Positions 33,941 to 46,477 are shown, numbered from the stretch's first letter. The stretch is 64,000 nucleotides of DNA from Ascarosepion bandense (GCA_037127315.1 JBBBDQ010001456.1:165001-229000); one strand, 5' to 3'. The notes: generated by a model not told the origin, from the letters alone. Made by a program: numbers and translations.

Positions 33941-35484
33941 AACTGTTTCTTAAAATTTAGATGAATATTTTTCTAATCTTTGCTAATATTTCAATATATT
34001 TTGATCACATCACTTTCTGGCTATCTTTTTTTTTTGCATGAAGAGATTTTAGTTAAAAAGATTTTTTTTTTCTTTTTTAATCAGCAAGTTGAAAAACTAT
34101 TCAATTTGATGATCCTTGGAGAATATCAACATGGAAAAACAGCAACCAACATCTGAAAGTTAATTATTTGTAAACTTGTAAGAGTTGAAAAAAAAAAATC
34201 AAACTAGTTTGCTATAAATTTGTCACTTCAAAAAAAAGAAAATACTTTAGCATATAATACATTTTTCTATTTCTAATCTGATATATTTCTCTTACTATTT
34301 TCATGTTAAGGCCCAGGCACAAATTATTTAAGAGGAATTAATAAGAATATAGCAAACAAAAAGCTAAAATGATATAGAACAATAATAAATATGTCTTTAT
34401 ACTATGTAAAATTCAGTCAGCTTTGTACAATTTAACTTCAATTAATTTTTTCAAATTAATACTTGTATTATGGTTTTGTTAAAAAAAATTCATAAAGAAT
34501 AAATAACCAAAATCCAAGGTAATTTGTGTTTTTTTGTTTAATGCATCATGGCTGAATTTTGCCAAAACATTTCTCTTTTTCTCTTCATTACTCTATTAAA
34601 AATAACTACATTATTTTATTTCTCAACGTAGAGAATTTATTGTCTAGTAGATGTTAAAGATTAACATTTGCAATAAGAATCATATTTGATATTCTCAATC
34701 ATCATATAACATATATTCCCATTTATTGTTGTGTTTGTGTGTGAGCGTGCATGTGTGGAACATCTTTTCTAATGTATTTCTAATATATTTAAATTACAAC
34801 ACTGAACACATTCCCTGCTCTTGTGACAATGTTCATCACCTAAAAAATGTGACTGAAAAAAGAGTTTGAAATTTGAATGAAAAATAGTCATATGATATCT
34901 ATTCACTTTGATTTACTTCACTTTGATGAAGGTAGTTATTTGTAAACTGGATGCTTCAAATTATGTCTTTGTCTTACACTAATTTTAATTCAGGTTAGTG
35001 TTGACATTTGGGAGAAATCCCACTCACTCTCTCACACATATTTTGATTTCAGACTTATTCTTTACAATGTACAATAATCATTTGTGCAAATAAAGATAAA
35101 GTTATGAATTTGTATGTAATTTTTAAGGTTATCAACAAATTTTGATAAAAAAGATAACTTTTCAGTCATCTACAATTAAGATAGCAAACAAATTTTAGTT
35201 TGACTCTTTCAGTCTATTTTTTTTTTTTTTTTTCAGTCAGTTTTGACACATGGCTTCATTCATGTAGTATCCAGTGAAAAACAATCTGATTTCCATATGA
35301 CTTATAACTATTGCCCTACATGACAGTGATTACATTTGTTATAGATTTTCATGTTCCACTGCCTAACACGGGAAAATATGACCAAGAATTGTGTGTCTTT
35401 GATCCCTTGTAGTTGTGAATATAACAAAATATAAGTGAAACAAGCTTCTCCCTAAAAGTAAAACTAGAGGAGCATCAAAAAGTA
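33941..35484. other. spacer, no gene seen
   Basis: AT-rich, possibly intronic. A strong polypyrimidine tract and AG end at 34084. A T-run lies at 35218-35234. Confidence 0.55.
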
Positions 35485-35795
35485 TAGTTAAAGATGAGGC
35501 AATGAAATCAGCCATAGCTGATCATGTATGGAGGGAAAGGGGTTGTCATTAAATCATGTAGAGTGAAGTGGAAACACTAGACATGTAAGAACACTGGAGA
35601 GTTAGATGTCTAGAAGAATCAGCACATATACTATGTCATGAGGGCCTCCTTAGTAGGCCTGGCATAGAAATAAATACAATATGAGAGCCACTAATAAAGA
35701 AAGACAAATGACAGCAAGTCTTCAGCAGCAGCAGTCAAAACATGACAGCCAGCAGCTGCAATGTTAGTTTTAAAGCTGTATGTTTACTTCAACAA
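35485..35795 (+). pseudogene. PLE-2 protein C-terminus
   Basis: Plus-strand translation gives KSAIADHVWREKG, then EHWRVRCLEESAHILCHEG, LLSRPGIEINTI, EPLIKKDK and QQVFSSSSQNMTAS, with a few stops. The K..IA.H.W...G and EHW..R..KE pattern is the usual end of the GIY-YIG region in Penelope-like proteins. The same block appears at 20385-20460, directly followed there by the shared 3' tail. Here a SINE-2 follows instead. Confidence 0.6.
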
Positions 35796-35799
35796 ATTT

Positions 35800-36115
35800 T
35801 CCCTGTGGTTAAAAGTGTTGGTTTGCGAATTTGGTGACATAGTGGTTATAAGTTTCATCCCTGGGTTAGGTAGTGTATATTTGTACAAGTGATAACTGAA
35901 TAACACTAAATAACATAAGAACTAGACATTAGCAGTGCAATGAGAACAATCTACACTCATAGATTAAATAAAGAGTTCAATTTGGAATTCCCTGTAGATT
36001 GCTGAAATCGATATACACCAGAAGAAGGTTGTAGGGCACAACAGCTTAAATGTGATAAAACCAACAAAGGTGAGGACAATAGTTTAAATATAAAGAGTGT
36101 AAATATTGAATTTCA
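35800..36115 (+). mobile_element. SINE-2
   Basis: A tRNA-like head (ttaaaagtgttggtttgcga, then a box B-like taagtttcatccctgg near 35852), a middle part and the tail agagttcaatttggaattcc, accagaagaagg, caacaaaggtgaggacaata. The tail is that of PLE-2. It inserted in, or replaced, the PLE-2 3' end. Confidence 0.65.
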
Positions 36116-36344
36116 ATAACTGATTATGTATAAGACCAAATGTTTTTTAAAATATTAATATTTTATAAATTTGTACAAAAATGCATGAAAGATACTTTTG
36201 AACTTGACTGAATGAAGAACAAAAATAAACTCTAAGGAACATTCTAGGTATCCTCCAGAAATTGTTATTTCATATTTCTTACTGAAATGGGACAATAGGT
36301 TTTATCTGCTATCAAATGCAGTATTATCTGAAGATTTCAATAAT

Positions 36345-36440
36345 ATTTTGACATTTTCTGTCTGAATTTTTGGTATGAGAAGTTATTAATAACTATTGTT
36401 TTCATCTTTGGTTATCACAATATTATGGCTGGCATTATTC
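36345..36440 (-). mobile_element. SINE-2 tail fragment
   Basis: The minus strand shares the words aacaatagttattaataact and aaaattcagacagaaaat with the 3' end of the SINE-2 at 62781-63092. The rest of the element is absent. Confidence 0.5.
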
Positions 36441-36639
36441 TTGGTTAGATTATAATCAAAATAGATTATGTTCTGATATTAAACTTCTAGTAATGCAAGA
36501 TCTCAACTGCAATTCCATACTTCATCATGATGTCCCCAGCAAATACTAAAGTCACTTTTGGAGGCTCCCAAACTGGTGCTAGATATTTACAGCCTGGCCA
36601 CTACAGACATCAATATTTCTCTCTCTTCAATAATTTAAC

Positions 36640-37500
36640 TAGACTGTAAACCGATAACCATCAAATCTAGGAGATATTCTTTTGAAGACAAGAGATGATC
36701 TGATGTTTCAGCCAAAACTATCTTACAATGTCTCTGCTCCTAATTCTCAATTTTCAGCATACATCTACATTGAATGGATAACTATCTTTGTCAGGACAAT
36801 TAAAGCAATTCCTAATTGAGATGAATGTAGCTGTGAGTCAAACCACACCATATAATCCCTAGGGTAATGGTCTGTGTGAATGTTATAATGGAATTGCTTG
36901 GAATAAGAAATTGGAGAATTCCAGTCGAATTCTTTGCATTTACTTAGACACAAATACCCCTGGGAAAGGTATTAATCCATTTCGTCTCTCTCTAGCTATG
37001 GGTTAAATAGCAGGACAGATTGTGTTCTATAGCCTTGGTTGGCAAGCAGTTTGCAGCAGAAAGTGATGGTGACCTACTGTGGGAAAATCTTCTGCCCAGT
37101 CAGTCATGTCTCTTTTGAGTGTGTATCACAAATGGCACTTGACTGACTGACTGATATAACTGACAGCTGCAAACCACAAATGCTGTAATAATAGACAATT
37201 GGGAAGGGCTGCTGTCTGAGCCCTTGTACACTATCAGAACTTTATTGGGCACCATCACAAATGCCACACTGCATGAGATATTCTTTCAATTCCGGAGATA
37301 AATCTCTCTTGGGACCTCTATTCCATTGTGGCTCTCCCAGCCAGACCCAGTTTTGCTAAAAAGACACATCCCTCAGAACAAATACAACTTGCTAGTCAGT
37401 GAGGTGGAGCTGCTGGAAGCTATATTCTAATTTAACACTCTGATGTAAGGCAATCAAACATCTCACTCAGAGACCTGGCCCTAACCAAAGGCGTATCGGG
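36640..37500 (+). pseudogene. Ty3/Gypsy integrase relic split by SINE-1
   Basis: A decayed LTR-retrotransposon integrase, the enzyme that inserts the cDNA. Before the SINE: a core-domain stretch (DVSAKTIL; AYIYIEW where a catalytic Asp is expected), then VAVSQTTPYNP, a stop, and GNGLCECYNGIAW, the classic PYNPQGNGQ.ER.NG region. After the SINE it resumes: WEGLLSEPLYTIRTLLGTIT, NATLHEIFFQFRR, SLGTSIPLWLSQPDPVLLKR, NKYNLLVSEVELLEA and SLRDLALTKG. Two frames and stops are involved. No LTR or gag is recognised; 37500-37920 may hold its C-terminal end. Confidence 0.75.
36897..37153 (+). mobile_element. SINE-1 inside Gypsy integrase
   Basis: Head truncated upstream of box B (gaattccagtcgaattcttt), then full body (ccctgggaaaggtattaatc; aatagcaggacagattgtgt) and the terminal ttgactgactgactg. 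The hairpin region is partly lost (gtctcttttgagtgtgt). Confidence 0.85.
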
Positions 37501-37920
37501 CCTGCAAGAAGGTTCCCCTTCCTTTAAGTCCATAAACTTCTCCACTGATAGCACCAATGATACACTACTTATGGATTCTTCTAAGTAGCAGTCCAGAACA
37601 TTAGAATGACTCTGATATTGATGCAAGATCAGCTCCATGAAAGCGATTCCTCAAGCCATGACAGTTCAGGCTCTGAACATCCTACTTTGAGTAGGAGATG
37701 GAAAAGATTTAGGACAAGATACTTCCAGACAACATCCCCCTGCAGGACCCAAATTCCCTGACCAGGAACTGCAGCAACATTCCAGGCAGGTATGCATTAA
37801 GTCTAGTTGTTTTGATGATTACATCATCTTCAACTAAATAAAATTGAGCAGGGTAAAATGTGGTACAAGGCAACCATAGTTGTCTCCCCCTTGAACTAAT
37901 CAACTATAAAAGAAATGGTT
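37501..37920. other. Possible end of the Gypsy element
   Basis: This part has higher GC than its surroundings and continues the coding-like character (EGSPSFKSINFSTDSTND) before stops dominate. On the minus strand a purine tract, caagggggagac (about 37887), resembles a polypurine tract, but in the opposite orientation. No LTR pair found. Confidence 0.35.
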
Positions 37921-38503
37921 GAACCTTACTTATGAGCAGCAGTCAAATTGCATTGAACAAAACATTTGTCTGTTTTTCTTTACAGTTTGATTTTGTGTTT
38001 TAAATTAGGGTAGATTTTGATTTTGTCAGTATTTTGATGTTTGTTCAATTGTAATAACACTTTGACTCATGGCAATTAATATAGAAATGCTAACAATCAA
38101 GTTCAATTCTTGTTCATCAATCAAATATTGTAATATAAAACATGTTTGAAGTTAATCAGTTTCTATCAACCCTTACTGAAATATCTTAACTTGCTTCTCA
38201 TAGAAACTGTTTCTTTTCAGTAAAAGCATCCACCTCAGAAAAAGGAAAAATTTCTGTAATCATGCATTTCATGTTTATGTATTGTTAGAATACTTAGCTA
38301 ATTCCACTCAAATAATAAGTTAAAAAAAGACCTGAATTAATGGGAATAATTCATTACATTTCACAAAATGGACCAGGGAAGTAAAATCTTCAATAGTCCT
38401 AAGTTAAATTTTACTTAGATTTTATTATACTGAACAGTTAAACTAAGAGGTTGTAATTCATCTAGCGAGAAAATTTAACAGTTTGATGTTTCTTGACTGA
38501 AAC
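37921..38503. other. spacer, no gene seen
   Basis: AT-rich DNA with no recognised element. Confidence 0.6.
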
Positions 38504-38543
38504 TTACAGATCACTTCATAGAATCCTATGAAGTGATCTGTAA
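38504..38543. repeat. Perfect 18-bp palindrome
   Basis: The arm TTACAGATCACTTCATAG is followed by aatc and its exact reverse complement. No mismatch in 18 pairs. It is not part of a recognised element and lies 30 bases upstream of a SINE-1 target duplication. Confidence 0.95.
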
Positions 38544-38581
38544 ATTGCATGGCCACTTTTGTAGCTAAGTATTTTTAAAGA

Positions 38582-38879
38582 CATGCATTGTGGTGCAGTG
38601 GATATCAGATCAGAATGGGAAATCAAAAAGCTGAGTTCAAATTCCAGTTGAATTTATTGCATTTACTTATGCACAAATACACTTGGGAAAGGTATTAATC
38701 CATCTCATCTCCCTCCAGCCATGGATTAGATAGCAGGACAAAGTGAGTTCTGTAGCCTTGGTTGGTAATTAGTCTACCGCAGAAAGTAATGGCAACCTAC
38801 TGTAAAAAAAATCTTTCTGCCAGTCGTGTCTCTTTTGAGACATGATTGCCCAAGTGTGTATGGCACTTAACTGACTGAG
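38582..38879 (+). mobile_element. SINE-1, full length with target duplication
   Basis: Complete copy: box A tggtgcagtgg, box B-like gagttcaaattcc, body, hairpin tcgtgtctc-tttt-gagacatga (38824-38845) and the ttaactgactgag end. Flanked by the 9-base target duplication TTTTAAAGA (38573-38581 and 38880-38888). Confidence 0.93.
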
Positions 38880-38888
38880 TTTTAAAGA

Positions 38889-40757
38889 AAGAAATCAGAC
38901 TTAGTTAATTGACTTTTCTGGTTTTTGTCCTTTTTGTTTTTATTTTAGCCGAAAGCATAAATGATAAACATGAATTTAGTGCCATTATTTCTGGATTGGA
39001 TTCTATTCATTTAATATTAAGGTCAATTGCATTCTATGACCTAACTTCCTTTATCTTAATTGAATATAACATTAATCATTACCTAAGACAGTTTCTTTGG
39101 CATCACTTATTCTATATAATTTGCAAGTTGAAATTGCATTGTTGCTCTAGATGGCTTTCCTGATGACTGTTTGTATTAATCATTACACATTTGTTACTTC
39201 TGTAATGAAATGCCTGAATGAATAAACCAACAAAGGTTTTATGTAAGTTATTGCTTTTTTTTTTTGAGATTGTAGGATTATATGTTCACAAAACATTTGG
39301 TTACAGAGCTTATACTATCAATTATTTATACTTGTACAGATTAAATTCACTTGTCAGTTTAACTTGTTATAGATTATTGAAATTAATCACAGTTCAAAAA
39401 GAAGAAATCCATTTGTTTTTGTATTAAGTATGTTCGCATTTAATAAATATTTGTTTCACTTTATCCATTCTTTGTTCTGTGAAGATATATAAGTTTATTA
39501 CTGTATTTTTAAAAAAAGTTAGAATGAAATGTTGGAGATAAGCAAAATTGAAATTATCATTCATCTCTGGAATACAAATTTTCTGTAGCAGTTTTATTTT
39601 ATGTATGTTTTAACTGAACTCATAATATTATAACATTTTTAATTTTATGTCTGTTTCAACTGAATAAAAGGCAAAGAAATGAGCTTGTGTAAAATTTGAT
39701 AAAACTTATTTTGTGGGTTTTCAGCTTTTTGTATTAAACACACACAAAACATTAATTTTGTTTACTGGGTTTTGACTTCTAAATCTCACTAGCATCTACC
39801 TTTTTAATGAAAAGCATCTTACATGTTTAAATCATTGTTATGATTTCAAGTGATCTGTCATCCTTGGTGAACAGTTGAGATTGTTGCTACTAATCTTTGT
39901 CTGCTTGGCTGGATAGTCACTAATCCAAAATAATCTTGTTAGTCATTTAAGTAGACATAATTCTGAACACCCTCAACTTATGACTTGCCTTACAGTATTT
40001 CAGATTGGTTACTTTCAACCAATCCTATTCTTTTATATAGATATTGAAGCTTGTTTTTGTATCACAAGCCAAATAGATGTTTGCAGTTCTTTTCTTTAAT
40101 ATTATATGAAATGACTGATTTCACTGGATAGATTAAACCAATTAAACTTATTTATGTTTCAAAGATTATTATCACAGTTAAGCTGCAGTATCACATTGGT
40201 TTCTATCTTGATAAATAGAAATTAATGCAAGGTAAAGTCTGTTTGGATATTTACTTTTTGATAAATTTACAGGGACAAATGCTTGGATGATGAAATGTGA
40301 GTATTGGCTAAGCAAATTCTAATCTTTTAAGGATTTATGTTCCTTTTATATAATAAGTATAATATTAGCTTTTAATAGTCATACTTGAAGTTTCCTAGAA
40401 TTGTTTATGAACTTATAATAAAAAAATGTTCTATTTTATTTTGAGGATTAAAAACCATATATTAAATCTGTATTAATAGCATTTTGGCCATATATTACTT
40501 GTATCTTCTATATTAAGTAATTTTTATTTAATTTTATTGACTATGAACAAATGTAAATTAGTGTGCAAGCAGTAATAAATTTTAATTTTACTTTCTTTCT
40601 CTAAAATGCAAACTAATAATAAATTTTCAATAAATGAAATATTTTGTTCATTATGTTATTTTTTTTCAATTCTTATTTATATTATTTATAGAAAATTATG
40701 ACTGGAAGACGTTTCTGTTTATTATGTTGCAGGCCTAACTAAGTAAATGATTATATA
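38889..40757. other. spacer, no clear gene
   Basis: AT-rich, possibly intronic. A possible 24-base microexon at 40273-40296 (acceptor aaatttacag, donor gtgagt) reads DKCLDDE in phase with the candidate exon at 33873, but its size makes chance likely. Confidence 0.45.
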
Positions 40758-41165
40758 CAGATGCTTTGAAAATAATGCTTTCTATTTATTTCCACAGAAA
40801 TTCTGAGATACAGGATTGTAATAAAACCATTGGATAGAGCAAGTTTTCCTTTATGAAACAGAATTTTTCTATATAGTCACTGCCATTGGCAATGCATTTT
40901 TGCTAGCAATGAGCACTATATAAGTTTTGAGTTGCACAGGACTCTCCAGAACATGGCTTATCACACACATGACTGTTGCTACTCCTGAAATGCATTCTCA
41001 ACATCTAACCATCCACTGTTTGGTTTGTGCAAATATTCATCACTTGTAAATAAATGTCAATGAATACAATTTCTCCACATGGAGGAATTCAGTAACACAG
41101 CTCCGTTTCATGCACACTTTCATGTCAGATGCCATTTTGCCAGACTGATGTGAGAAGCATATAAA
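40758..41165 (-). mobile_element. MAR-4, mariner N- and C-terminus joined
   Basis: Minus strand: MASDMKVCMKRSCVTEFLHV, the start of a mariner transposase of the SETMAR-like type, then scraps, then KCIANGSDYIEKF, the usual C-terminus. All catalytic residues are deleted. The left end cagatgctttgaaaataatg follows a TA; the right end is uncertain. Confidence 0.65.
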
Positions 41166-41753
41166 TGGAGCAAAGTATATAAAGAAATTACACTGTCTCT
41201 TAAGGAATAAGTGTTAATAAATTGATTACAATAGAAATGTTGTCTGTATACACATGACTTTAATTTTTGTCAATATTAGATAGCCTATTTAAAGTTCATG
41301 TTTGTATATATATATTTCCAAATTACATCAAAGAGAGAAGTTGTGATCAAATTGACCAATGATGTTATCAGAAATTAAATGAAAAAAATCACATTTCACA
41401 AAATCATCTTGTATCAGATACCAAATGACTTTGTATCAACTTCTATATATTTCACAAACTACAATATTTTTGTGTGAAAAAGAAAGATGATGTTTTATAT
41501 TCAAGTCAAAGAATATTTTACATGAAATCGGTGCTTTGCAGATTATTTGAAGGAGTTGCTGAGGTTAAGAATACTTAAGAGTTTATGCTAAAAAAATTGT
41601 CCTGTTTAGTGACAAAATACAGAGAACTAATGAACTTCATATACTGCACTGAATTTATGGAAATTAAGTTATCCATTTCTAATCTGCCATTTTAACACTC
41701 TTTGATACAGCTAATTTTAGTTTAGCAATAGATATTTTATATTACAATTTACC

Positions 41754-41803
<50 letters not shown>

Positions 41804-41939
41804 AGCTTAAGATTACTTTAAAATGGTTTTAGATGTAGCATTATACTAAGTGTCATAATATAGGGTATAATAAGGATATATATACGCACATATATATATA
41901 TACTCAGTTATGATCTGAGATTAAGGACAGGATGGTTAA
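41166..41939. other. spacer with (TA)n
   Basis: No gene seen. (TA)n occupies 41756-41801. Confidence 0.6.
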
Positions 41940-42420
41940 ATAAAAAGAAGACAAGAGGAAAACTGTATTTAACTCGCCTACGCATTTCATCCTGTGATGG
42001 ACTTTATCAAGGCAAAAAGATGAAATGAGCTTTATTCTAAATTACATATCTATAAATAAACAGTGTTGGCAACTATAAAAATGCTCACAAATCATTCATA
42101 AAGTTTAACATAATATTTTAGTTTTAGAATTCCTTCATGTATAGTGCAAAGTCACAAGATGTTAAAATGAAGGGAATTCAACTGTTTTCTTTGGACTTTT
42201 TATTATGCATGTTAGTCTGTTTCAGTATAATTTCCATAAGCAAAGGTCAGATTGGGGAAAAATCCGGGGCGCAAATTGATGTTTTGGTAGTACTGAATGG
42301 CAGCACTTTCGAGAACTTTTCTTCTGAACAAAGTGGTTACTCTTTTTATTAGTGTGGCATTTTTAAAATCGAAATTGTAGTTGAATTTAATTCTGTGAAT
42401 CACATAACTATTGTAAACAT
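41940..42420 (-). mobile_element. PLE relic: C-terminal end and 3' tail
   Basis: The minus strand at 42212-42403 reads FDFKNATLIKRV and RKVLESAAIQYYQNINLRPG, resembling the end of a PLE GIY-YIG protein (..ES..I......NLRPGFF). Its 3' tail at about 41970-42030 holds gataaagtccatcacaggat followed by gaaatgcgtagg, another example of the stem plus GAAA layout. The RT is absent. Confidence 0.5.
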
Positions 42421-42959
42421 TATAATAAGCATTAAGTGTTGGGTTGTATGCAACATGGCATCCAATTAATAGCAGGATTTGTTAAGTCAACTTTGCAAAA
42501 CTTTAAAAAATGTTTATAATAACTGAATTGATTTTTTTCTTATTTTTGGTAATAATTATTGAAGCCACATTCCCCACTACATCATGAATTAAGTTGATAA
42601 ATACTGTTTAAATATTTTTGATTTGCAAATATCTTTTAGAATAAAATATGTTTGTAAGTGGATGGCTTTATTTTCTATATTATTTGTTACAAACCCCATA
42701 TCAACTGGAAAGAATAAACTTTTGTTGAGACATTCATCTTGTATACGTTGAGCCTGACTTAGAGAAATAAAAATATAAATGAATTTTTTCTAACTGCCAT
42801 TGTTTAGCATGAGCTCATCATGTAACAGAAGATCATAATATTAATCACTAATAATCATAGAATTTTTTTTATTTTAGTTTTAATATAACAAAGATATATT
42901 ATCATGATTGGGTGAATAATTACTATGAACTTTATATTCAGTGTTACTTTAAGTACATA
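42421..42959. other. spacer, no gene seen
   Basis: AT-rich DNA between the PLE relic and LINE-B. Confidence 0.6.
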
Positions 42960-44170
42960 ATTCTTCTATGTGCTGAGTTCATTCAGGACATAGGCAGTCA
43001 TGGCTCTCTGCACACTTTCCTGTTATTTGTAGCACTTAATAAGTTATGTTGTAAACTTTGTTCCTCTTGCTTTCAATCTGTCCTGTGAGTATCAAATTTT
43101 CTAAACCCTTTTCCTCATTACATGCCCTACAAATTTCAACTATTTATTATTAAGTATAAGCATCTTTTTTGTTTAATTTTCTCTAAAACTTTGTTGTTCC
43201 TCACATATTTAGTCAATGGTATTCTCAGTATACTTCTGTAGAACCACATTTTTGTTGCTTCAAGTCTCTTTTTCTTTTGTAAGGCAAGTGTCCAGCATAT
43301 ATTGCCATATAGAAGGACTGATATTAACCAACATTTCAGTACTTTTTTCGTTGTTACTAATAAAAATTTTCCTATCTTTTAATACTTTACTTAGCTTTTG
43401 GATGGCATCTTTTGCTATCCTAATGCATCTTTGGTTTTTCAGTGTCACACTTTTCACCCTCTTTTAAAACACATCCCAGATATTTAAGTTTTTGTACTTG
43501 CTTGATTTTTCTATCATCAATCTGCATGTTGAGCTGTTCTTTTTGCTAGTAACCATGCATTTCGTCTTGCAGTTGATGTTTAGTCTTTTCTAGCTTTTCT
43601 TCAGTACCTTCTGTAGGAGTTCTTATATTTTCCTTTCGGTCTCTGCTATTATCATATCTTATGTTGTTAAGATTGTAGCCACCAATAATGCATCCTGGTA
43701 GGACTTCTAATTCTTTCTGAATCGCCTCACTCAATAGGTTGAATAAGTCTGTGAAAAAAGCACGTCCTTGTTTTACATCTCTTTCTATTGTTTATATTTA
43801 CTGAACTCATTTTCTGTCTGTGTGCAGGCAGTTTGCTGCCAGTATAGATTTTGGATTATCTAATGCTCTTAAATATGTCATGGTTACCTAGCAGTTCCAA
43901 CAGATCTTTGTGATATACTTTATCAAAAGCTTTTGCATAATTTACAAAACGCAGATAAACATCATTCTGCATTTATATTGCTCTTTCTGATATCATTCTT
44001 AGCATAAATATTGTATTCCTAGTGTCTTTAATAAACCTGTACCAATTTTGTTCCATTTCTGGTCTGATTTTGCTGCATACTCTATTCATCAGAATTCAGA
44101 TAAATTTTGTTCAGGCTGATTGTCCAATGAACTTCATATTCACTTGCACCTGGTTTAGATCTACTTAGGT
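42960..44170 (-). mobile_element. LINE-B (RTE/BovB-like) reverse transcriptase relic
   Basis: Minus strand, 5' to 3': FVNYAKAFDKVYHKDLLELL, a QQTAC-like block, GGYNLNNIRYDNS where an active enzyme has YADD, then RKENIRTPTEGTEEKLEKTK, KLKYLGCVLK-like remains, IRIAKDAIQKLSKVLKDRK, and finally LLKFVGHVMRK and ENLILTGQIE. This block order is typical of the RTE-like LINE C-terminal half. The catalytic Asp pair is lost and the frame is broken repeatedly. The tail is not clearly visible. Confidence 0.75.
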
Positions 44171-44226
44171 CTTCCTGTATATCATCACTGTTGTAAATTT
44201 AATTAATTATGCATGTAATATTGTCT

Positions 44227-44531
44227 CAGTCAGTTAAGTGCCATATGTGATACACGCTTGGGCGATCATGTCTCGAAAGAGACATGACTGACTGGGCAGA
44301 AGATTATCCCGCAGTAGGTTGCCATTGCTTTCTGTGGTAGACTGGTTGCCGACCAAGGCTATAGAACCCAATCTGTCCTGCTATTAAACCCATAACTGGA
44401 AGGAAGAGACGGATTAATACATTTCCCAAGGGTATTTGCGCATAAGTGAATACAATGGATTCAACTGGAATTCGAATTTGGCTCCCCGGTTTCTTGTTCC
44501 GAGCCGATATCCACTGTACCACAACACACAT
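44227..44531 (-). mobile_element. SINE-1, full length
   Basis: Minus strand. Head at 44531-44480 (gtgttgtggtacagtggata), body, and a perfect hairpin at 44266-44287: sense tcatgtctc-tttc-gagacatga. It ends with ttaactgactgag. Confidence 0.93.
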
Positions 44532-44774
44532 TCTAACTATACTAAAACTGTCTAAAGCTGCCAACATCTCTGTTACAATTCTGTCTGGTCCTGCTGCTAA
44601 GTCCTTACTATTAATATTAGGTTTTCAGTTGTGAATATTTAAATACATTTTTTTCCAATCATTATTATTATTTCCTTTCATAATATTGTAGAGTTTTCAA
44701 GAACAATCCTCTATTCTTGGTGTCTTCAGTGTAGGAAAAATAACTCAACTACAACAAAATGTTAAAATACTCTT

Positions 44775-44815
<41 letters not shown>

Positions 44816-44958
44816 TCTAATTTATATTGGCTCTGTATTCTTAATACATTGAGCTCTCTGCCTGCATCACTTTAATATTAAAAACTTTTAATATTGATTA
44901 GGATCAGGTTCTTGGAATTTACCTTCCTACTCTTCCACTTCGGATTAAAGAAAAACAA

Positions 44959-44995
<37 letters not shown>

Positions 44996-45481
44996 GGGAT
45001 AATTATTTTCATTCAAGAATGCACCATCTCTACTAGATGAAAAATACACTTTTCTCTAAAATATGGTTAAATATTAGGCAGTGTTCAATGTACTGGTATT
45101 ATGAATGAGACTGAATTTCAAAAGCTCAACCTATACAACAAGGAAGTTGAGATGAGTTGTAGTGAGCTCTAAACATATATATCCCAGTATAACATAGCTT
45201 GATACATTTCTTAGCTGAGTTTTTCTGAAATGTTTACTATGTAATTTTGGATTTTTGATTAACAAAAAAAAAAAAATTGGTTAATTGCATGGACAAAGAA
45301 GATTATGTTGAAAAATATGTGATATAAAACTTTTTTTTCATTATTAGGTTATTAACATTGATGTACTTACTTCCATGACTAGTTATCACAAGATATCATT
45401 GTAAGATATATTTGTGCTTTGAACTGTACAAAGTTGGCAGACATGAGGCACATACCTTCTTACATGATGTCTCCATACATG

Positions 45482-45541
<60 letters not shown>

Positions 45542-45654
45542 TACATGCATAACTGAATGACTGAGATTTTGAAAAATAACAAAAGAAAAGAAATGCAAAA
45601 AAGAAACTGGGCCTAAAAAGGCTGTGAAAATAAAATAAGAAACATTCATGAACT
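44532..45654. other. spacer with three (TA)n tracts
   Basis: (TA)n occurs at 44778-44813, 44961-44991 and 45484-45535. No gene seen; the 160-codon frame at 45386-45868 runs through the TA tract and an antisense LINE part and is not a gene. Confidence 0.7.
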
Positions 45655-46190
45655 TACCTCGTCTTTTTTTTCTTTTAATCGATATCACCACATGTAGGTC
45701 AGTAAAGCCACTCAGACACAAGAAGTTACAGGGTGTGGATGAAACAATAATGAGCAGGAAGAGGAAAGAGTAATCAGGAGGACAGTAGATAGCTATTGAT
45801 ATTGCATTTAAATTTTTGCAGGAAGTGGGCTGGGGGCTGGAAAGCATGGAGCCAGAAGTGTTCCACAAGTAAGAAGTACAAGAAAAGAAACTGTTAGCCT
45901 TAAATTTATGGTTACATCTAGCCAGAGTCTAGTACTGCACTTAGTCATACCATAGCAAAACAATTACCATGAAAGTATTTAAAGAAACAACACAGACATG
46001 CAATATTATGGCTGTCAGAAAGTTACTGAAGCTGAGCTGCCAGATCAGGACCAATGATTTGCTGATTTTTACTTGGATTTTATCAAAGAGCCCAAGGTAA
46101 ATAGCAGAAGCACTGGATCATATGTGGCAGCAATATTCTAAGCATGGACCAGTACATATAATAATCTTAAGATAGAAAGAGTTCAATAAT
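45655..46190 (-). mobile_element. LINE-A relic, diverged
   Basis: Follows LINE-A from its 3' tail (ttttaatcgatatcaccaca) through the antisense of the C-terminal end (tgttccacaagtaagaagta) to the region around DKIQ (atcaaagagcccaaggtaaa, gcagaagcactggatcatat, gtggcagcaatattct). Many stops. Confidence 0.7.
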
Positions 46191-46477
46191 CTTAAAATTT
46201 CCAGTAAGAAAACCATCCTAAAATAGGGCTGGAATCTAATTGGAAAAACATTAGAGACATAAAATCTTCAGTGTCTTCAACTGTTTGAAGATCATTTTCA
46301 TAGGATGAAACTTAGAAATTACATAATTTTTTTTTGTATCTGGCATTTGATTATACAAACATGAACACATATTTTTTTTAGTAAAGAATGAAAGTTCTGA
46401 AAATATGTGTAGAGATAATCACTATTTGATCAAACAACCATGATATAATTTGTCAATATTCAAATGTTTATTTACAT

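Noticed and set aside
45386..45868. 160-codon minus-strand frame
   Set aside because: It crosses a 52-base (TA)n tract and diverged LINE DNA; the product has a Tyr-Ile run and no family motif.
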